NCBI RefSeq assembly: GCF_030227115.1
Contig: NZ_JASSUA010000003.1
Span: 186,001 to 250,000, forward strand
Direction: 5' to 3'
Length of the DNA stretch: 64,000 nt
Source: Marinobacter sp. SS13-12
Lineage (GTDB): Bacteria > Pseudomonadota > Gammaproteobacteria > Pseudomonadales > Oleiphilaceae
Positions 40,083-49,069 of this stretch are shown piece after piece. Position numbers and translations under genes: made by a program. The notes beneath the pieces are model-generated. The model was not told where the DNA came from and searched no databases. It worked only from the letters and a program-made list of their open reading frames with translations. The number at the start of each line of letters is the position of its first letter. Within the stretch, counting starts at the first letter, position 1.

Positions 40083-41750
40083 ATGGACACCACTAACAAG
40101 CTCCCCCTGGATATGCTCTATCACTGGGAAACCGCCAAGGCGGACACCCTTTACATGACGCAGCCGATCGGCGACGGCAAAGTTGTTGAATACACCTGGA
40201 AACGCGCCGTGGACGAAGCCCGCCGTATGGCGTCGTACCTCAAATCCCTGAACCTGCCGGAGAAGAGTCGGGTAGGGATTATCTCCAAGAACTGTGCCCA
40301 GTGGATTATGTCGGACTGGGCCATCTGGATGGCGGGCCATATTTCCGTACCGCTGTATCCCACGCTGAACGCGGATACCGTGAACTACATTCTCAATCAC
40401 AGTGAATGTGAGGTTCTGTTCGTCGGCAAGCTGGACGACTGGGACATGATGAAGTCCGGCGTGCCGGAGAGCGTACGTTGCGTGTCTTATCCGCTGAGCC
40501 CGCCCAATGATTTTGAAACCTGGGACGACATTGTAGGCAAGTTCCCGCCGCTGGAAGAGAACACCCACCGTGATGCCGATGAGCTGGCCACCATTGTGTA
40601 CACCTCAGGCAGCACGGGGCGCCCGAAGGGTGTCATGCTGAGTTTCGGCAACATGGCCTTTGCTGCCGAAGGCGGCATGGAAGTGCTGAAGGTTGGTTCT
40701 GACGAGCGCATGCTTTCCTATCTGCCGCTCGCTCACGTCTTTGAGCGTACCTTTGTGGAACTGGCTTCCCTGTATGCCGGGTTCCAGCTCTACTTCGCCG
40801 AGTCTCTCGATACCTTTGTGCAGGACCTGCAGCGGGCACAGCCCACGCTGTTCCTCTCGGTTCCGCGTCTGTGGGTGAAGTTCCAGCATGGGGTGCTGCA
40901 GAAGCTGCCCAAGGAAAAGCTGGACAAGCTGCTGAAGGTGCCCCTGCTGAACAGGCTGATCAAGAAGAAGGTGCTCAAGGGCCTTGGCCTGAGCAAGGTC
41001 AAGCTGGCGGGCAGTGGTTCCGCGCCGTTGTCCCATGATGTGCTGGACTGGTACCGCAACCTGGGCCTGGAGTTGCTGGAAGGCTACGGCATGTCCGAGA
41101 ACTTTGCCTATTCCCACATGAACAAGCCGGGCCGTTCGCGCACCGGTTATGTGGGTGAGGCTCTGCCCGGGGTGGAGGTGAAGATCAGCGATGAAGGCGA
41201 GATTCTGGTCAAGAGCCCGGCGACCATGATGGGTTATTACAAGGATGAAGAAAAAACCCGTGAAGCGTTTACCGAGGATGGCTTCCTGAAAACCGGTGAC
41301 AAAGGCGAACTGGACGAGATGGGCCGCCTGAAAATCACCGGCCGCATCAAGGAAATCTTCAAGACCAGCAAGGGCAAGTACATCGCCCCGGCGCCGATCG
41401 AGAACCGCCTGATGTCCCACGAAGCTATCGAGATGGTGTGTGTTTCCGGTGCCAACCAGACCCAGCCCCACGCGCTGGTGATGCTGGGCGAGGAAATTCG
41501 GCCGAAGATGGCTGACGAGGCGTTCCGTCGGGAAATCGAGGAAAGCTTCAAGAAGCTGATCACCGATGTGAACAAGACGGTGGACCCCCACGAGCAGCTG
41601 GCGTTTATTACGGTGGTCAGTGACGAGTGGTCCATCGAGAACAGCTTCCTGACGCCGACGCTGAAGCTCAAGCGTAATGTGGTTGAGGATGCCTACGGCG
41701 AAAAGGTCGATAGCTGGTACGCCAAGCGCCAGCCGGTCATCTGGCAGTAA
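40083..41750 (+). CDS. AMP-binding long-chain acyl-CoA ligase
   Basis: A 555-aa adenylate-forming enzyme with the P-loop motif IVYTSGSTGRPKGVMLS, the SYLPLAHVFER and LLEGYGMSENFA blocks (A5), and the C-terminal LKITGRIKEIFKTSKGKYI stretch including the hinge and the catalytic Lys region. The family ligates fatty acids to CoA through an acyl-AMP; LPLAHVFE with the GKYIAPAPIE ending is typical of the long-chain (FadD15-like) group. No membrane segment. AAGGAAGG precedes the ATG. Confidence 0.88.
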   Translation: MDTTNKLPLDMLYHWETAKADTLYMTQPIGDGKVVEYTWKRAVDEARRMASYLKSLNLPEKSRVGIISKNCAQWIMSDWAIWMAGHISVPLYPTLNADTVNYILNHSECEVLFVGKLDDWDMMKSGVPESVRCVSYPLSPPNDFETWDDIVGKFPPLEENTHRDADELATIVYTSGSTGRPKGVMLSFGNMAFAAEGGMEVLKVGSDERMLSYLPLAHVFERTFVELASLYAGFQLYFAESLDTFVQDLQRAQPTLFLSVPRLWVKFQHGVLQKLPKEKLDKLLKVPLLNRLIKKKVLKGLGLSKVKLAGSGSAPLSHDVLDWYRNLGLELLEGYGMSENFAYSHMNKPGRSRTGYVGEALPGVEVKISDEGEILVKSPATMMGYYKDEEKTREAFTEDGFLKTGDKGELDEMGRLKITGRIKEIFKTSKGKYIAPAPIENRLMSHEAIEMVCVSGANQTQPHALVMLGEEIRPKMADEAFRREIEESFKKLITDVNKTVDPHEQLAFITVVSDEWSIENSFLTPTLKLKRNVVEDAYGEKVDSWYAKRQPVIWQ

Positions 41751-41817
41751 ACCGACGTAAGTCGCATAGGGAAAGCGTTGAAACGGGCATAAAATGAGGT
41801 CATATTCAGGAGGGAAT

Positions 41818-42303
41818 ATGACTCAGCTAGCCCGGTTTCAGAAACGCATTCACAGCATGATTCCGCTCTCGGAAGCCCTGGGTGTGGAATTGCTTTCCTA
41901 TGACGGCCACGCCTTGCTGGTCCGTGCTCCCCTGGAACCCAATCATAATCACCAGGGGACCGGATTTGGCGGCAGCGTCTATTCGGTCGCGGTGATTTCA
42001 GCCTGGGGCCTGGTTGAGCTTGTTTTGGCTGACCTGGGATTGGCCGGCAATGTGGTGATACAGGTTGGCGAAATCGAGCACATCGAACCGGTTGACGGTG
42101 ACTTCTATGCCCTCTGCCGCCTCCCCGGCGGCGAAATTCCCGACCGATTCCGCAAGAGCCTGGCACGACACGGCAAGGGGCGGTTGTCTCTGATTGCGGA
42201 AGTCTATTGTGGCGAACCCTCAAGAGAGCCCGTCAGCGAGCCGGTAGCCGTGTTCCAGGGCCGATTTGTAGTGCAGGGCGCCCATTCCAGGGCGGTCATC
42301 TAG
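41818..42303 (+). CDS. YiiD-type C-terminal domain thioesterase
   Basis: A 161-aa hotdog-fold protein matching the YiiD_C putative thioesterase domain: MIPLSEALGVELLSYDGHAL, PNHNHQGTGFGGSVYSVAVI and IEHIEPVDGDFYA. It would hydrolyse an acyl-CoA or similar thioester. Start chosen at 41818 because AGGAGGG stands right upstream. It follows the acyl-CoA ligase gene by 67 bp on the same strand, which suggests a joint role in lipid or acyl turnover. Confidence 0.82.
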   Translation: MTQLARFQKRIHSMIPLSEALGVELLSYDGHALLVRAPLEPNHNHQGTGFGGSVYSVAVISAWGLVELVLADLGLAGNVVIQVGEIEHIEPVDGDFYALCRLPGGEIPDRFRKSLARHGKGRLSLIAEVYCGEPSREPVSEPVAVFQGRFVVQGAHSRAVI

Positions 42304-42327
42304 TAAGGGGCAGCCTGACTTACGGCA

Positions 42328-44016
42328 TCAGCTGATGCTGCGGGTGCCGGAGATGGACTTGCTCATCAGAATAATCGGTACGATACCGGCCAGCACAATA
42401 ATCAGCGCCGGCAGGGCGCTGTGCGCCAGTTGTTCGTCCGACGCGAACTGGTACACGTAGGTGGCCAGGGTCTCAAAGTTGAACGGCCGCAGAATCAACG
42501 TCGCCGGCAGCTCCTTCATGACATCCACAAACACCACCAGAGCCGCGGTAATCAGGGTGCCCCTGAGCATTGGGAGATGCACCTTTACCAGGGTTTGCCC
42601 GGGGGTGTGCCCCAGTGACCTGGACGCCATGTCCATGCTGGGGGTGATTTTCTGCAGGGCGCTTTCCACACTGCCTGCGGATACCGCCAGGAAACGCACG
42701 GTGTAGGCAAACACCAGGGCAAAGGCGGAACCACTGAGCAGCAGCCCGCTGCTGACGCCAAAGGTCTCCCTCATAACGCTGTCGACCTGGTTATCAAACG
42801 CCGCCAGGGGCACGATCACGCCCACCGCCAGTACCGCGCCAGGCATGGCATAACCCAGGCTGGAGAGCCGCATCATAATCTGCATGCCACGGGTATTGTG
42901 AAGGCGGCGGCTGTAGGCGAGGGTAACGCCGATAATCAGCGTGGTCAGCGCGGCGGTGCCGGACAGGAACAGGCTGTTCAGGGTGTTGCGAATGAAGTCC
43001 GGGTTCCAGCTTTCATCGAAGTACTCCCAGGCGTACTGGCCAAGGGTGATGGCCGGCAACAGAAAGCCGAAGATGACCGGCAGGGCGCAGACTGCAACGC
43101 AGATCAGCTGGCGCGGAAACGACATGGTGAAGCGGCGAATGGGGTCGCGGTTGTCCCGCGCTGCAAACTGTTGCTGCTTGCGGCGGGAGTATCGTTCAAG
43201 GGTGACCAGGATGACCACGAAGGCCAGCATGGTGGTGGCAATCTGTGCCGCACCACCCAGGTTGCCCAGGTTCATCCAGGTGTCGAACAGGCCGGCGGTG
43301 AGGGTCTGGACGGCGAAGAAATCGACGGTACCGAAATCGTTCAGTGTTTCCATCAGTACCAGCGACAGGCCTACGGCAACGGCCGGGCGTGCGATGGGCA
43401 GTACCACTCTGAAAAAGGTGCTCAGTGCCGAGTGGCCGAGGCTGCGGCTGACAGCAAACAGTGAAGGCGACTGCTCGAGAAATGCCGCCCGTGCCAGCAG
43501 GTACACGTAGGGGTACAGCACCAGGCCGATCATCAGCGTGGCGCCTTCCAGGCTGCGTATTTCCGGGAACCAGTAATCGGTGGCGTTACGCCAGCCAAAC
43601 CATTCCCGCAATGTGGTCTGAACCGGCCCGGCGTAATCCAGCAGGCTGGTGTAAACATAAGCGATAACGTAAGCCGGTACTGCAAAGGGCAGCAGCATGG
43701 CCCACTCGAAGAACCTGCGCCCGGGGAACTCGCACATGGTGACCGCCCAGGCGGTGGCAAGGCCGATGGTCAGGGTAATCACGGCAACGCCGGCCATGAG
43801 CTGGAGGGTGGTGCTCAGGTAGCGGGGCAGGGTGGTATCCAGCAGGTGAGGCCAGATGTTTTCTTCGGGAAACAGGGCGAGGATAATCACTGACAGAACC
43901 GGAAGCACCACGATTGCCGTGGTGAGCGCTGCCGTAATCAGCCAGCGTTTCGAGGTCCGCCTGGCCAGCAGGGGATTGTCTGCTCCGGTCTGGTCAGCAG
44001 TAATGGCCTCGGTCAT
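42328..44016 (-). CDS. Iron(III) ABC transporter permease (FbpB type)
   Basis: A 562-aa fused permease with about twelve transmembrane helices and two permease motifs (EWAMLLPFAVPAYVIAYVYT in the first half; MPGAVLAVGVIVPLAA in the second). This is the two-domain FbpB/SfuB layout for ferric iron. The matching binding protein gene lies upstream, but a strong terminator separates them. AAGGGA precedes the ATG at 44016. No ATPase gene of the system is visible, so it must be encoded elsewhere. Confidence 0.88.
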   Translation of the reverse strand: MTEAITADQTGADNPLLARRTSKRWLITAALTTAIVVLPVLSVIILALFPEENIWPHLLDTTLPRYLSTTLQLMAGVAVITLTIGLATAWAVTMCEFPGRRFFEWAMLLPFAVPAYVIAYVYTSLLDYAGPVQTTLREWFGWRNATDYWFPEIRSLEGATLMIGLVLYPYVYLLARAAFLEQSPSLFAVSRSLGHSALSTFFRVVLPIARPAVAVGLSLVLMETLNDFGTVDFFAVQTLTAGLFDTWMNLGNLGGAAQIATTMLAFVVILVTLERYSRRKQQQFAARDNRDPIRRFTMSFPRQLICVAVCALPVIFGFLLPAITLGQYAWEYFDESWNPDFIRNTLNSLFLSGTAALTTLIIGVTLAYSRRLHNTRGMQIMMRLSSLGYAMPGAVLAVGVIVPLAAFDNQVDSVMRETFGVSSGLLLSGSAFALVFAYTVRFLAVSAGSVESALQKITPSMDMASRSLGHTPGQTLVKVHLPMLRGTLITAALVVFVDVMKELPATLILRPFNFETLATYVYQFASDEQLAHSALPALIIVLAGIVPIILMSKSISGTRSIS

Positions 44017-44072
44017 AGGTTCCCTTGGGGTTCATGTCGGGGTTCATGAAAAGTTCAGGGCCGCGATTGTAC

Positions 44073-44104
44073 AAAAAAGCCGGGACCAACGTCCCGGCTT
44101 TTTT
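44073..44104. terminator. Bidirectional terminator between fbpA- and fbpB-type genes
   Basis: AAAAAAGCCGGGAC/GTCCCGGCTTTTTT with loop CAAC: a perfect stem flanked by A and T runs. It lies right after the binding-protein stop, so permease expression should depend on read-through or on its own promoter. Confidence 0.88.
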
Positions 44105-44120
44105 GGGGTAGAGCGTTCAA

Positions 44121-45134
44121 TCAGTTGTCGTAATCAACGCGATCCACCATCTTCACCGCTGCATTGCGGTGCTCAGCAATTTCCTGCAGGGACAGGTCAT
44201 CCGGATTGATGTCGCCCCATTCGGCGACAATGCCAGACGGCTTCACGTCCGGGTTGGCCGGGTATTCGGTGTTGGCCTCGGCATAGATCTTCTGGGCCTT
44301 CGGTGTGGACAGGAACTCCATCAGGCGAACAGCGTTGTCGCGGTTGGGGGCACTGTTGGTCAGTGCGATACCGCTGATGTTGATGTGGGTGCCACGGCCG
44401 TCAGCGTTGGGGAATACCAGGCGTACCGCCTCTGCCTGTTCACGCTGGTTTTCGTCGTTCAGCATGTTGCCGTAGTAGTAGCTGTTACCGATGGCGATGT
44501 CGCACTCGCCGGCGTGGATGGCCTTGATCTGGTCGCGGTCACCGCCCTGGGGCTTGCGCGCCAGGTTGTCTTTCAGGCCTGTCAGCCACTCTTCCGCTTT
44601 TTCCTCACCGTGGTGGGCGATCATGGATGAGAACAGGGCAATGTTGTAAGGGTGCTTGCCACTGCGGGTACAGATGCGATCGTTCCACTTCTCGTTGGCC
44701 AGGCCTTCGTAGGTTGTGATCTCGCCTTCTTCAACACGCTCTTTGGAGGCGAAGATGAGACGGCCACGGGTGGTCAGTGCAAACCACTTTCCGTCCGGGT
44801 GACGCAGGTTTTCTGGAATGTTTTCTTCAAGCGTGTCGTTGTCGACGCCCTGCACCAGGTCCCGCTCGACCAGCTCGTTAAGGCGGGAGATGTCCACGGT
44901 CATCACCAGGTCAGCCGGGCTGTTACGTCCTTCGCGTTCCAGGCGTTCTGCCAGCCCTTTTTTGGCGAAAACCACGTTGGTTTCAATGCCGGTTTCTTCT
45001 TCAAAGGCGTTCAGAAGAGGTTCCAGCAGATAGGCCTGGCGGTAGGAGTAGATGTTGACCTCTCCGTCGGCACTGGCCTGAACAGGCAGGGCGCAGGCTG
45101 CTGCAATAGCGGTAGCGGCAAGTTTCAGACGCAT
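44121..45134 (-). CDS. Iron(III) ABC transporter binding protein (FbpA/AfuA type)
   Basis: A 337-aa periplasmic binding protein with a Sec signal (MRLKLAATAIAAACALPVQA) and the transferrin-like FbpA pattern: VNIYSYRQAYLLEPLLNAFE at the mature N-terminus, GLANEKWNDRICTRSGKHPY and NSYYYGNM, where the double Tyr contributes iron ligands. It binds ferric iron in the periplasm. AAGGAAGG precedes the ATG. A Fur-box-like sequence lies about 80 bp upstream, consistent with iron control. Confidence 0.9.
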   Translation of the reverse strand: MRLKLAATAIAAACALPVQASADGEVNIYSYRQAYLLEPLLNAFEEETGIETNVVFAKKGLAERLEREGRNSPADLVMTVDISRLNELVERDLVQGVDNDTLEENIPENLRHPDGKWFALTTRGRLIFASKERVEEGEITTYEGLANEKWNDRICTRSGKHPYNIALFSSMIAHHGEEKAEEWLTGLKDNLARKPQGGDRDQIKAIHAGECDIAIGNSYYYGNMLNDENQREQAEAVRLVFPNADGRGTHINISGIALTNSAPNRDNAVRLMEFLSTPKAQKIYAEANTEYPANPDVKPSGIVAEWGDINPDDLSLQEIAEHRNAAVKMVDRVDYDN

Positions 45135-45209
45135 GTTGTACCTTCCTTAATGGTTCCGGTAAGCGGGGACTTGCTGAACTGTAGTGAGATTCAGCAATGT
45201 TTAAAAACA

Positions 45210-45228
45210 GCAACCATTCTCATTTCTG
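45210..45228 (-). promoter_or_regulatory. Possible Fur box
   Basis: On the minus strand AATGAGAATGGTT aligns to the core of the Fur consensus (AATGATAATCATT) at 10 of 13 positions, about 80 bp before the iron-binding-protein gene. The match is moderate; placement is the main support. Confidence 0.4.
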
Positions 45229-45329
45229 TTCAGCCAAGTGTCAATACACCTATGCCATATTCTTTCAAAAATGGTGCTATGCTTCGGAAGACTATAAAAA
45301 CTATGCAAAAAGTGGTGGGAACACAGACT

Positions 45330-45602
45330 ATGGTTGGGAATGATCGCAGAGTACACAACCGCACAGCGATGAGCGCGAAGGTCCGCGTGACTCATGAAGA
45401 ACTTGGTGAATTCGTGTTCTCGACCAGAGATATATCCGACGGCGGTGTTTTTGTGGTGGTGGATACCGAGCCGTTCGAGCCATCGATTGGCGACCAGGTT
45501 CAGGTGCAGGTACAGGGCCTGCCAGTACCCGCCCCGGTGCTGGATATGGTGGTGGTCCGCAAGACCAATGATGGATTCGGTTTGCAGTTCGCAGACCAGT
45601 GA
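45330..45602 (+). CDS. PilZ-domain c-di-GMP receptor
   Basis: A 90-aa single PilZ domain with both c-di-GMP binding motifs: RRVHNR near the N-terminus and DISDGG (the DxSxxG box) in FSTRDISDGGVFVVVD. It should bind c-di-GMP and act through protein contacts. The start is uncertain: ATG at 45330 is used, with GGTGGGA upstream; an in-frame ATG at 45303 would add nine residues. It is close to several c-di-GMP enzymes in the window. Confidence 0.83.
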   Translation: MVGNDRRVHNRTAMSAKVRVTHEELGEFVFSTRDISDGGVFVVVDTEPFEPSIGDQVQVQVQGLPVPAPVLDMVVVRKTNDGFGLQFADQ

Positions 45603-45618
45603 TACGGATGTTATCAGT

Positions 45619-46224
45619 ATGAAATACCCCGGATTTTCCCGTTCCCTGAGCCTTTGCGTGGCGGTTGTACCGCTGCTTCTGAGTGGCTGTGCCTCCTATT
45701 ACAGCCACTATGCTGTGTTCCCGGCCGAAAACTCACAGGGGGAGGCTCGTCAGGTAAAGCTCACCTGGCAGACTGCCGAATATCCTGGCTGGTGGGTCGT
45801 CGATAACAAGTCCACGCCGATTACCCTTGAAACCCAGTGCAGTGCCCGCAAGTGGCGGCTGGTGGATGACAGCCATGATGAGGCCGGCGGGGCCGATTGC
45901 GGTAATGGCATTCGCGCCTGTGGTGTTCAGGGTGAGGATGTCCTGGCCCGTAACGGCACGCCTGCAGGGCCGGGCACTCGCTGTATGGCAATCAACCCCG
46001 GTGAACCGGATGCACGGATAACGGATATCGACTCATCCCTGGGGTTGCTGGTGTCCTGTCAGCCGACCCGCACAGTCCGTGGCAGTGGTGATGACAGTGA
46101 GAACATCGACTATATTCGCGCCTCTGCGGTGCCCTATACCATCTACAGCCGCAAGTCTCCGCGGGGAAGGCTCAATGCCCGGCCGCCGGAACTGGATGAT
46201 GCTGTCTGCGAGGATAACGACTAG
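45619..46224 (+). CDS. Lipoprotein with disulfide-rich mature part, unknown
   Basis: A 201-aa product with a signal peptide and lipobox (SLCVAVVPLLLSGC, Cys about 24). The mature protein has several Cys (TQCSARKWRLV, DCGNGIRACGVQG, TRCMAINPGE, LVSCQP) likely in disulfides, and an acidic C-terminus. No family recognised. It starts 16 bp after the PilZ gene and is probably co-transcribed with it. Confidence 0.68.
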   Translation: MKYPGFSRSLSLCVAVVPLLLSGCASYYSHYAVFPAENSQGEARQVKLTWQTAEYPGWWVVDNKSTPITLETQCSARKWRLVDDSHDEAGGADCGNGIRACGVQGEDVLARNGTPAGPGTRCMAINPGEPDARITDIDSSLGLLVSCQPTRTVRGSGDDSENIDYIRASAVPYTIYSRKSPRGRLNARPPELDDAVCEDND

Positions 46225-46403
46225 TTTTCTGACAATGTGTTTAATTGTGAGGGTTGTCACATTGCTACACTTTGTTTCCCGTTGATAGTTTTCGTTACCC
46301 TCTGTCGCGTTCGGGTTACCTTGCACTACAAAAATGTAATGGACTCTTTCTCCGGGACCGTCACAATGGTCAGTATCGATTCGTACACGTGCAGAGGTGT
46401 CCC

Positions 46404-47711
46404 GTGGGAGTCCGCCAAAAGAAAGTAGCTGTCCAGGATCTTGAAATCGGCATGTTTGTGTCCGATCTCGATCGCCCGTGGCATCAGACGCCTTTCCCGA
46501 TCCAGGGCTTCCATATCCGGTCCCAGGATGACATCCGTTCGCTGGTTTCGTACTGCAAGTGGGTTGTTGTAGACGTTGCAGAAGCCCGTGAAAGCATCGA
46601 GCAGAATCATTCCGGCAGCCGCTTCGACGCTGGCAAGCCCCAGCGTAAGGGAAACAAGCGCGAAGAAGTGCAGTTGCCCCCGCTGAGTATCAAGGAGCCG
46701 GTCAGCTACGAAAACGTCACCACCATGAAGAAAGAGCTCAAGGTTTCCAGAAAGGTCATGATGGATGCCGAAGCTTCTCTTCACCGGGTTTTTGAGTCTG
46801 TTCAGGCAGGAGCCACGCCCGACTTGCGGGAAGTGGCTGCGGTTACGCGCAGAATGGTCGAAAGTGCCGTTCGCAATCCTGATGCGCTGCTCTGGCTAAG
46901 CCGAACAAGGCACCACGACGATTACACCTATCGGCATTCCCTCAATACCGCCGTCTGGGCGCTGGTCTGCGGCCGTCAGTTGGGCCTCAACGAGGGGCTG
47001 CTGAACCACCTGGGCCTGGGCTGCCTGTTATCGCAGATCGGCAAGCTGGACCTTCCGGGCCGCATCCTCCGCAATGAGGGCAAACTGAATGCTGATGATT
47101 TCGCCCTTTACCGCAGTTATGTGGACAAAGGGGTAGCGAAACTGGCGGACACCGGAGTATCCCGGGCTGTTGTCAGTGTTGTGCAGGGGCATCGCGAGCG
47201 CCATAACGGCTCCGGCTTCCCGGAAGGTGTCCGGGGCGACAGAATTCCATTGTTGGCCAAGGTTGCCGGACTGGCAGAGTACTTCGAGACTCTGATCGGC
47301 CCCCGCGATGCGGGCGAGCCGATGACGCCCGCCCGTGCGGTGAATCTGGTGTACGACATGCGCAACATCGAGTTCCAGGAAGACCTGGCAGAGCAGTTCA
47401 TTCAGGCCATTGGTATCTATCCTACCGGCAGCCTGGTTGAACTGACGGATGGTCAGCGCGGAATTGTGGTTTCCCATACCCCGGAGCGCCGCTTGTGGCC
47501 GAAGGTCATGGTGATGACTGATCGTGCCCACCATCCCCTCAAGTCTGCCCGGATTGTGGACCTGGCGAAGTATAACGAGGGTCGCAACGCCTACGAGGCC
47601 CTGTCCATTGCCGAGTGTCTGCCAGACGGCACAGAAGGGCTGCATCCGGAACATTATGACGTGACCGGGGCAGAGTCTCGCTGGAACCTGTCCCGGATTG
47701 TCGGCGCCTGA
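46404..47711 (+). CDS. Degenerate HD-GYP protein with DUF3391
   Basis: A 435-aa protein with an N-terminal DUF3391 domain (VAVQDLEIGMFVSDLDRPW) and a C-terminal HD-GYP domain. Many HD-GYP features are kept (HDDYTYRHSLNTAVWALV, IGKLDLPGRIL). However, the catalytic HD, expected as HDIGK near residue 210, reads SQIGK, and the GYP motif reads RHNGSGFPEG, with Asn for Asp and Phe for Tyr. It may bind c-di-GMP or partners but is unlikely to hydrolyse it. GTG start at 46404 with AGAGG upstream. Confidence 0.85.
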   Translation: MGVRQKKVAVQDLEIGMFVSDLDRPWHQTPFPIQGFHIRSQDDIRSLVSYCKWVVVDVAEARESIEQNHSGSRFDAGKPQRKGNKREEVQLPPLSIKEPVSYENVTTMKKELKVSRKVMMDAEASLHRVFESVQAGATPDLREVAAVTRRMVESAVRNPDALLWLSRTRHHDDYTYRHSLNTAVWALVCGRQLGLNEGLLNHLGLGCLLSQIGKLDLPGRILRNEGKLNADDFALYRSYVDKGVAKLADTGVSRAVVSVVQGHRERHNGSGFPEGVRGDRIPLLAKVAGLAEYFETLIGPRDAGEPMTPARAVNLVYDMRNIEFQEDLAEQFIQAIGIYPTGSLVELTDGQRGIVVSHTPERRLWPKVMVMTDRAHHPLKSARIVDLAKYNEGRNAYEALSIAECLPDGTEGLHPEHYDVTGAESRWNLSRIVGA

Positions 47712-47732
47712 GGAGGGCGCCGGCAGGGTGAT

Positions 47733-48854
47733 TTATTCGATAATGACGCGAAGCTGTTTTTTCACCCAGCGATAGGTGTCGTCCGGGCGGAAATTGACCA
47801 GTAGTTCTGATTCCCCTCCCGATTCTCCCGCTACAAAATAGTCAACCGAAGCTGATTGCCAGCCGAAGGAATGGACGACCACGTCCTGGCTCCGGGTGCT
47901 CACGGCTTCAATATCGGCCAGCTCAGGTTTCCCGCCTATTTTCTTTACCTTGACTGTTTTGATAGCGGTATCGGTAGCGGGGAACTCGACCACATCATCG
48001 TCCAGGTAGTAGCGGTTGGCGAGCTGGGTGGTGATGGTGTCCAGTTCCCGGGTCAGGTAATTCCTGGCGTCGTCGACGTCGGCATCTTCCAGGCTGCGGA
48101 CCGCATTCATGATCCGGTCGCGCTTGTTTTCCAGGTCCACCCGATACTCAACGTCTTCTTCGCGCTCGTCCGTGTCTTCGGGCCGCTCCGGAGCGGCAGC
48201 GATTTCTTCATCGGTTGGTGGGGCTTCGCACAGTTCGTTGCCTTCCGGGAAGAAGCAGATGCGGCTGAGCACCTGGTTGGCGGGCGAGGGATCATTGCCG
48301 GCTGATTCGAATTCGTCCTGAGGCACGTGGAAGTCTATCGGCTCGTCCAGTTCGGCCAGTGCCACATTCAGCTGGGTGATCACGCGCTCGCGAATTTCGA
48401 TGCCTTCACCACTGGAGATGTTCAGCTTCCAGTTCAGTGCCAGCAGGAAGCGGGTGAGGTTGATCAAGGGTACATCAAGAAGAAGCTGCTGCTCGGTAAT
48501 GCGGTGGCTCTGAAGCCCCTCGTCGGTGGTTCCGGCGATTTGTAATGCGGTCCGCAGGTCCGGAAAGAATTCCAGGGGTGTGACCACCGGTTGAACGGGT
48601 ACACCTTCTGCCAGTTGCAGGTTGCCGACTTTCAGGGTCAGGGTTTCGCCAGGGAAATAACGATAGCGGCCCTCGCTGTCAGTGGTGTCATTACGGCTCG
48701 CTGTGGAGTAAGACAACCCGGCAATGCCCGCGGGCATGATCTGGCCGGTGCGGGAACCGTCACCACTGTCACCACCGTCATCGTCGAGGCAGCCGGCCAG
48801 AAGCAGGACAGAGACCAGAGGCAGTAAAGCGGACTTGAAGTGAACGGATCTCAT
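47733..48854 (-). CDS. Large lipoprotein, unknown
   Basis: A 373-aa product with a signal peptide and lipobox (LLPLVSVLLLAGC, Cys about 22), then an acidic Asp/Gly linker (DDDGGDSGDG) and a beta-rich first half (SEGRYRYFPGETLTLKVGNL). A region rich in E and P follows (DEEIAAAPERPEDTDERE), which may be disordered. No catalytic motif seen. Similar proteins in Marinobacter and Alcanivorax are annotated as solvent-transport associated without proof. It is convergent with the HD-GYP gene. Confidence 0.65.
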   Translation of the reverse strand: MRSVHFKSALLPLVSVLLLAGCLDDDGGDSGDGSRTGQIMPAGIAGLSYSTASRNDTTDSEGRYRYFPGETLTLKVGNLQLAEGVPVQPVVTPLEFFPDLRTALQIAGTTDEGLQSHRITEQQLLLDVPLINLTRFLLALNWKLNISSGEGIEIRERVITQLNVALAELDEPIDFHVPQDEFESAGNDPSPANQVLSRICFFPEGNELCEAPPTDEEIAAAPERPEDTDEREEDVEYRVDLENKRDRIMNAVRSLEDADVDDARNYLTRELDTITTQLANRYYLDDDVVEFPATDTAIKTVKVKKIGGKPELADIEAVSTRSQDVVVHSFGWQSASVDYFVAGESGGESELLVNFRPDDTYRWVKKQLRVIIE

Positions 48855-49069
48855 GGCAGCGCGTACATTCCTGACGTTTTGGCCTGCGTAGCAGAGCCTT
48901 TGTAAATTGTTGTAACCGGCATTATAAGGACGCCGCCTCTGCCATATCGGGAAACCTGTCGCAGTTTGGGGTTTTTATGATTTTGGCCCGGTGGTGCGCC
49001 GCCTACTTGAATTTCTCTTTCCGGGCCACAACTTATAGCTACCTGTTTTTTTGTTCTCGTGGACTCATT

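Noticed and set aside
40605..41591. 328-aa open frame antisense to the acyl-CoA ligase
   Set aside because: Shadow frame of a clear adenylate-forming enzyme.
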